Shown here piece after piece: positions 6,329 to 9,972 of a DNA stretch of 9,972 nt. How positions within the stretch are numbered: the stretch's first letter is position 1; each line of letters begins with the position of its first letter. The DNA is from Cyclobacteriaceae bacterium (GTDB taxonomy: Bacteria > Bacteroidota > Bacteroidia > Cytophagales > Cyclobacteriaceae): NCBI GenBank assembly GCA_025455225.1, contig JALOMY010000077.1:1-9972 (forward strand), in the 5' to 3' direction. The translations under genes and the position numbers were made by a program. The notes under the pieces were generated by a model. The model did not search any database and was not told the origin of the DNA. It saw only the letters and a list, made by a program, of their open reading frames with translations.

Positions 6329-7298
6329 GTATCGCTCCCTTTTCTTCGAGGTGATTCCACACCAGGCTGCTCGCCCCCAAAATAGGAGCGGATTGATTCT
6401 GAAGTCCGGAAGGAAGAATTTTTACCTTGCCCCGGAAAAGGGGCATCAGGTTGGCCTCCATATGCTTGATGGTAGGCTTGAAGATCAGGTCTCCGGCTAA
6501 TGATAGCCCGCCAAATAAAAAGATCGCTTCCGGATCGGTATGTACTACCGTTTCTGCGAGCTTAATGCCGAGTATACGGCCTGTGTATTCAAATGCTGCG
6601 CGAGCCACCACATCGCCCCGTATCGCTGCATCGGTAATCATTTTAGTGTTCAGGTCTTCGAAACTGATGCCGCGCAATTCACTGGGCTCCAGATGATCGG
6701 CCAGAAGTTTATACACCGAACGTTTAATGCCGGTTGCCGAAACATAGGTTTCCAGGCAGCCGCGCTTGCCGCAGTTGCAGTAGCGGCCCGCATAGTTCAC
6801 GGTGGTATGACCTAATTCACCGGCTATGCCGTGCTTTCCATTTATGAGTTGACCATTGGAAACAAAACCACTGCCAAGTCCTGTACCTAAGGTAATTACA
6901 ATAAAATCCCGCATGCCCTTGGCTGCACCGTAAACCATTTCACCAACGGCTGCTGCGTTGGCATCATTCGTAACCAATACAGGTACATTAAAGGGTTTAT
7001 TGAGCATATCGGCCAGTGGAATGATTCCCTTCCATTTCAGATTGGTGGCGTGTTCAATGGTTCCTTTGTAGTAATTGCCATTGGCAGCGCCTACACCAAT
7101 GCCTACCAGGTTATGATCCCCATTTAATTTGGCCAATGCCTCCCGTAATGCATTAGAAAGGGTATCAACATAGTCGGTAATCTCATCGGAATCCTGCGTG
7201 GAGATTTGATCCTGTAACAAAACATTTCCTTTACGGTCTACTATACCGTATTTGGTGTTCGTGCCACCGATGTCGATGCCAATGGTTACTTCGGTCAT
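6321..7298 (-). CDS. glk: ROK-family glucokinase
   Basis: A 325-residue cytosolic sugar kinase, predicted to use ATP to make glucose 6-phosphate. ROK landmarks in order: the phosphate-binding loop D9-x-G-G-T-N at 9-14; the likely catalytic base Asp112 in TNDAN (110-114); the glucose/zinc motif E161-L-G-H164; the zinc motif C174-x-C176-G-x-x-G-C181-x-E183; and a second nucleotide-site glycine pair at FGG (262-264). Length is normal for ROK kinases (about 300-325). ROK proteins also include repressors and other sugar kinases, but there is no N-terminal DNA-binding domain. The neighbourhood (pfkA and pgi directly upstream) favours glucose as substrate. N-acetylmannosamine or fructose kinase activity is not excluded. 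Its ATG overlaps the pfkA stop by one base (TGATG, 7300 to 7296), so translation is probably coupled. Confidence 0.9.
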   Translation of the reverse strand: MTEVTIGIDIGGTNTKYGIVDRKGNVLLQDQISTQDSDEITDYVDTLSNALREALAKLNGDHNLVGIGVGAANGNYYKGTIEHATNLKWKGIIPLADMLNKPFNVPVLVTNDANAAAVGEMVYGAAKGMRDFIVITLGTGLGSGFVSNGQLINGKHGIAGELGHTTVNYAGRYCNCGKRGCLETYVSATGIKRSVYKLLADHLEPSELRGISFEDLNTKMITDAAIRGDVVARAAFEYTGRILGIKLAETVVHTDPEAIFLFGGLSLAGDLIFKPTIKHMEANLMPLFRGKVKILPSGLQNQSAPILGASSLVWNHLEEKGAIPA

Positions 7299-8281
7299 CA
7301 GATTGAAAGAATTTTAGCGATGCGCATCATTTCCTCGTCAATGTCATGGGGACGGTTCATGATCGAATCGAACTGATTAAAGATAATTTTATTATCGCGA
7401 ATACCCACCATCGCATCATTTACGCCATTCAATAATCCTTCAACCGCAGCAAGCCCCATTTTACTGGCCAGTACACGGTCGAAATACGTAGGGGCACCGC
7501 CACGCTGCAAATGACCCAGGATTGTTACTTTAATATCGAAATAAGAAGATCGTTCGGCAACTTTTTTTGCCAGCTCATTGGCTCCGCCAATCGTTGATCC
7601 TTCAGCAATTACAACCAGGTTTGATTTCTTATTGGTCAGTTCTCCGGCAGTTAATAATTTGAATAAATCATCGAAGGTTGTTCCGTCTTCCGGTATGATG
7701 ATCGCACCGGCTCCACCGGCAATGCCGCTGTTCAAGGCAATGTAACCGGAGTTACGACCCATAACTTCGATAAAGAATAATCGGTCATGCGACATGGCCG
7801 TATCCCTGATTTTATCGATGGCATCAACGGCTGTGTTGGTAGCGGTATCAAAACCAATTGTATAATCGGTACCGGCTATATCATTATCAATTGTACCCGG
7901 TATGCAGATGCAGGGAATCTTGAACTCCTGGTAGAGCTTGTGTAAGCCCGTGAAGGTTCCGTCACCTCCAATGGCGATCAGGGCATCAATGCCTTCCTTT
8001 CGGAGATTCTCATACGCAATTTTTCGTCCTTCCGGGGTTTTGAATTCCTCGCTGCGGGCCGTTTTCAGGATGGTTCCTCCACGCTGAAGTATGTTGCCTA
8101 CGGAACGGGCTCCCAGTTTAACCACATCACCGGCAATCATGCCCTCATAGCCTTGCATGATGCCGAAGACATCCTTTTTATAATAAATACCTGCGCGTAC
8201 TACAGCCCGTATGGCGGCATTCATTCCGGGTGCATCTCCGCCTGAGGTGAAAACTCCGATTCGCTGTATGGTTGAGCTCAT
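7298..8281 (-). CDS. pfkA: ATP-dependent 6-phosphofructokinase
   Basis: A 327-residue cytosolic enzyme that phosphorylates fructose 6-phosphate to fructose 1,6-bisphosphate, the committed step of glycolysis. Visible motifs: ATP loop TSGGDAPGMN (12-21); GGDGT at 105-109, where glycine rather than a second aspartate marks ATP and not pyrophosphate as donor; PGTIDND at 128-134, with Asp132 the expected catalytic base and glycine rather than lysine at 129; the substrate motif MGRNSG (174-179); and HLQRGG (257-262). By eye it aligns to E. coli PfkA with a constant offset of five (crystal numbering), and the allosteric arginines 21, 25 and 154 are kept. The allosteric Glu187, however, is Gly192 here. 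The length matches the family (about 320). A gap of 45 bases separates it from the pgi stop and holds a candidate promoter element. Confidence 0.97.
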   Translation of the reverse strand: MSSTIQRIGVFTSGGDAPGMNAAIRAVVRAGIYYKKDVFGIMQGYEGMIAGDVVKLGARSVGNILQRGGTILKTARSEEFKTPEGRKIAYENLRKEGIDALIAIGGDGTFTGLHKLYQEFKIPCICIPGTIDNDIAGTDYTIGFDTATNTAVDAIDKIRDTAMSHDRLFFIEVMGRNSGYIALNSGIAGGAGAIIIPEDGTTFDDLFKLLTAGELTNKKSNLVVIAEGSTIGGANELAKKVAERSSYFDIKVTILGHLQRGGAPTYFDRVLASKMGLAAVEGLLNGVNDAMVGIRDNKIIFNQFDSIMNRPHDIDEEMMRIAKILSI

Positions 8282-8299
8282 GAAAATTTATAAAACCGC

Positions 8300-8307
8300 C
8301 AAAAATA
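8300..8307 (-). promoter_or_regulatory. Candidate -7 element of an internal promoter for pfkA
   Basis: On the minus strand TATTTTTG (8307 to 8300) matches the Bacteroidota -7 consensus TAnnTTTG exactly. It lies 18 bases upstream of the pfkA ATG, leaving a leader of about 12 bases. No good -33 TTTG is found 19-21 bases further upstream, so it may be weak or fortuitous. If real, pfkA and glk could be transcribed independently of pgi. Confidence 0.3.
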
Positions 8308-8326
8308 GCAGTTCAAAACGACTTAT

Positions 8327-9972
8327 TTAATGCCGGCTATCCGATCCTGATTTCAATCGTTTGAAATGGTTGATGAGACCATTTGTAGAAGAGTCGTGAG
8401 CGGTGATTTCACTGTCTGAAGTGAGTTCCGGCAATATTTTCTTGGCCAGGGCTTTTCCCAATTCAACTCCCCATTGATCAAAACTAAAGATATTCCAGAT
8501 TACACCTTGCACGAAAATCTTGTGTTCATACATCGCTATAAGACTGCCTAATGTATAAGGTGTAATTTGCTTTACCACGATGCTGTTCGTGGGTTTATTG
8601 CCTTCGAAAACCCGGTAGGGCAGATGAAAGTGAATTTGCTCTTCAGACATACCTGTCTGCTTAAGTTCCTGGTGAACTTCTTCTTCTGTTTTGCCGCGCA
8701 TAAGCGCTTCGGTTTGGGCAAAAAAATTGGAAAGAAGTTTATGGTGATGATCGCCTATCGGGTTGTGCGTAAGTACCGGTGCAATGAAATCACAGGGAAT
8801 CATCTTGGTGCCCTGATGAATTAATTGATAAAAGGCGTGCTGACCGTTTGTGCCCGGTTCTCCCCAGATAATCGGACCGGTTTGATAACTCACAGGTTGT
8901 CCGTTGCGATCAATGGATTTACCGTTGCTTTCCATATTGCCTTGCTGAAAGTAAGCCGCAAATCGATGGAGGTATTGATCATAGGGAAGGATAGCCTCAG
9001 AAGCGGCACCATAAAAGTTGTTATACCAGATGCCAATCAATGCCAGCAGAACAGGAATGTTTTTGTCAAACGATTCATTCCTGAAATGATTATCCATGGC
9101 ATGCGCTCCGCTTAACAGTTGTTCAAAGTGGTCATTACCAATTGTGCAGGCAATGGAGAGTCCGATGGATGACCATAAAGAGTACCGGCCCCCAACCCAA
9201 TCCCAGAACTCAAACATGTTATTGGTATCAATGCCAAATTCAGCAACCGCTTTCTTGTTGGTTGATACTGCTACGAAATGTTTTTCTACCAAACCTTTTC
9301 CACCTGTTTTATCCATAAACCATTGCTTCGCGCTTTCCGCATTGGTCATGGTCTCCTGTGTTGTAAAGGTTTTCGATGCGATTATGAAGAGGGTGGTTTC
9401 CGGATTGATTCGTTTGAGCACTTCAGCGAGATGGGTTCCGTCCACATTGGAGACAAAATGCGGAGTGATGGTGGTCCAGTAGGGGCGAAGAGCTTCCGTT
9501 ACCATGTAAGGCCCAAGATCAGATCCTCCGATTCCAATATTTACAATGTCGGTAATAGATTTTCCTGAATAACCTTTCCAGGTTCCCTCGAGTAAAGAAG
9601 TTGAGAATGAATTGATTTGTTGCAACACCCGGTTAACATCGCCCATTACATCTTGTCCGTCTGCCAGCATGGGTGTATTGGATCGGTTACGTAAAGCGAC
9701 ATGCAAAACCGAACGGTCTTCTGTCTGGTTGATCCTGGAACCTTTGAACATGGCTTCTATGCCTGCTTTGAGTTCAGTTTCTTCTGCCAGCTGAAGTAAC
9801 AATTGAATCGTTTCTCCGGTGATTAAATTTTTTGAGTAATCCAGCAATATATCTTCAAAACGGATTGAGAATTTATTGAACCGGTCGGGATCCTGATCAA
9901 ATAATTCACGCATATGGGTGGCCTGCATCATCATGAAATGCATTTCCAGTTTTTGCCTTGCGGAATGTGTTT
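8327..9972 (-). CDS. pgi: Glucose-6-phosphate isomerase (5' end beyond the window)
   Basis: Cytosolic aldose-ketose isomerase linking glucose 6-phosphate and fructose 6-phosphate. It follows the E. coli type (about 549 residues) closely by eye along its whole length. Numbered from the ATG at 9943, the motifs are: sugar-phosphate loop NIGIGGSDLGP (135-145); VGGRYSLWS (250-258, signature 1 with the substrate arginine); catalytic Glu338 in GNMESNGK; catalytic His369 in GTNGQHAF; and FDQWGVELGK (488-497, signature 2) with Lys497. The ATG at 9943 is not the real start: the frame stays open to the edge, and the extra codons (reading THSARQKLE before that Met) continue the alignment with the normal N-terminal helix. 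About a dozen or more residues are probably missing. First gene of the visible pgi-pfkA-glk series. Confidence 0.97.
   Translation of the reverse strand, partial: THSARQKLEMHFMMMQATHMRELFDQDPDRFNKFSIRFEDILLDYSKNLITGETIQLLLQLAEETELKAGIEAMFKGSRINQTEDRSVLHVALRNRSNTPMLADGQDVMGDVNRVLQQINSFSTSLLEGTWKGYSGKSITDIVNIGIGGSDLGPYMVTEALRPYWTTITPHFVSNVDGTHLAEVLKRINPETTLFIIASKTFTTQETMTNAESAKQWFMDKTGGKGLVEKHFVAVSTNKKAVAEFGIDTNNMFEFWDWVGGRYSLWSSIGLSIACTIGNDHFEQLLSGAHAMDNHFRNESFDKNIPVLLALIGIWYNNFYGAASEAILPYDQYLHRFAAYFQQGNMESNGKSIDRNGQPVSYQTGPIIWGEPGTNGQHAFYQLIHQGTKMIPCDFIAPVLTHNPIGDHHHKLLSNFFAQTEALMRGKTEEEVHQELKQTGMSEEQIHFHLPYRVFEGNKPTNSIVVKQITPYTLGSLIAMYEHKIFVQGVIWNIFSFDQWGVELGKALAKKILPELTSDSEITAHDSSTNGLINHFKRLKSGSDSRH

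Noticed and set aside
9096..9482. Plus-strand open frame of 128 codons
   Set aside because: It is antisense to the strongly conserved pgi gene and its translation is not protein-like.
1..9972. CRISPR array, tRNA, rRNA, insertion sequence or integrase
   Set aside because: No regularly spaced repeats, cloverleaf sequence, rRNA-like conserved stretch or transposase/integrase frame was seen on either strand.

Overview
The window looks like chromosomal DNA of a member of the Bacteroidota, probably Cytophagia-like. This is inferred from protein style (a long TrkH with an N-terminal extension beside a short single-RCK TrkA; a coiled-coil/barrel envelope protein), from generally missing Shine-Dalgarno sequences, and from one good TAnnTTTG-type -7 element. 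No database search was possible.

Left part (1 to about 1360, plus strand): the 3' end of a larger open reading frame running in from the left, with a glycine- and aromatic-rich, strand-like C-terminus. Three bases later comes a small, very AT-rich (about 25% GC by hand count) two-helix membrane protein. The pair resembles the toxin tip and immunity gene at the end of an RHS/polymorphic toxin locus, but this is inference. A gene-free stretch of about 300 bases follows, with three hairpins; two share nearly the same arms and look like REP-type palindromes.

Middle (1361-3022): a plus-strand gene for a predicted exported outer-membrane protein with signal peptide, coiled coil, LP-rich linker and C-terminal beta-barrel-like domain. 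It converges on the minus-strand genes. The gap of about 200 bases between them holds a perfect 12-bp hairpin and a possible pseudoknot.

Right part (3023-9972, all minus strand, housekeeping). Read in the direction of transcription: pgi (its 5' end lies beyond the right edge), pfkA, a ROK-family glucokinase overlapping pfkA by one base (TGATG), then after about 110 bases trkH and trkA (one base apart), then a hotdog-fold acyl-CoA thioesterase. pgi, pfkA and the glucokinase together turn free glucose into fructose 1,6-bisphosphate. TrkH and TrkA form a potassium uptake channel and its nucleotide-sensing regulatory ring.

The best leads are the putative toxin/immunity pair with its palindrome cluster, the structured DNA/RNA at 2920-3003, and a glycine in PfkA at the position of the allosteric glutamate 187 of the E. 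coli enzyme.
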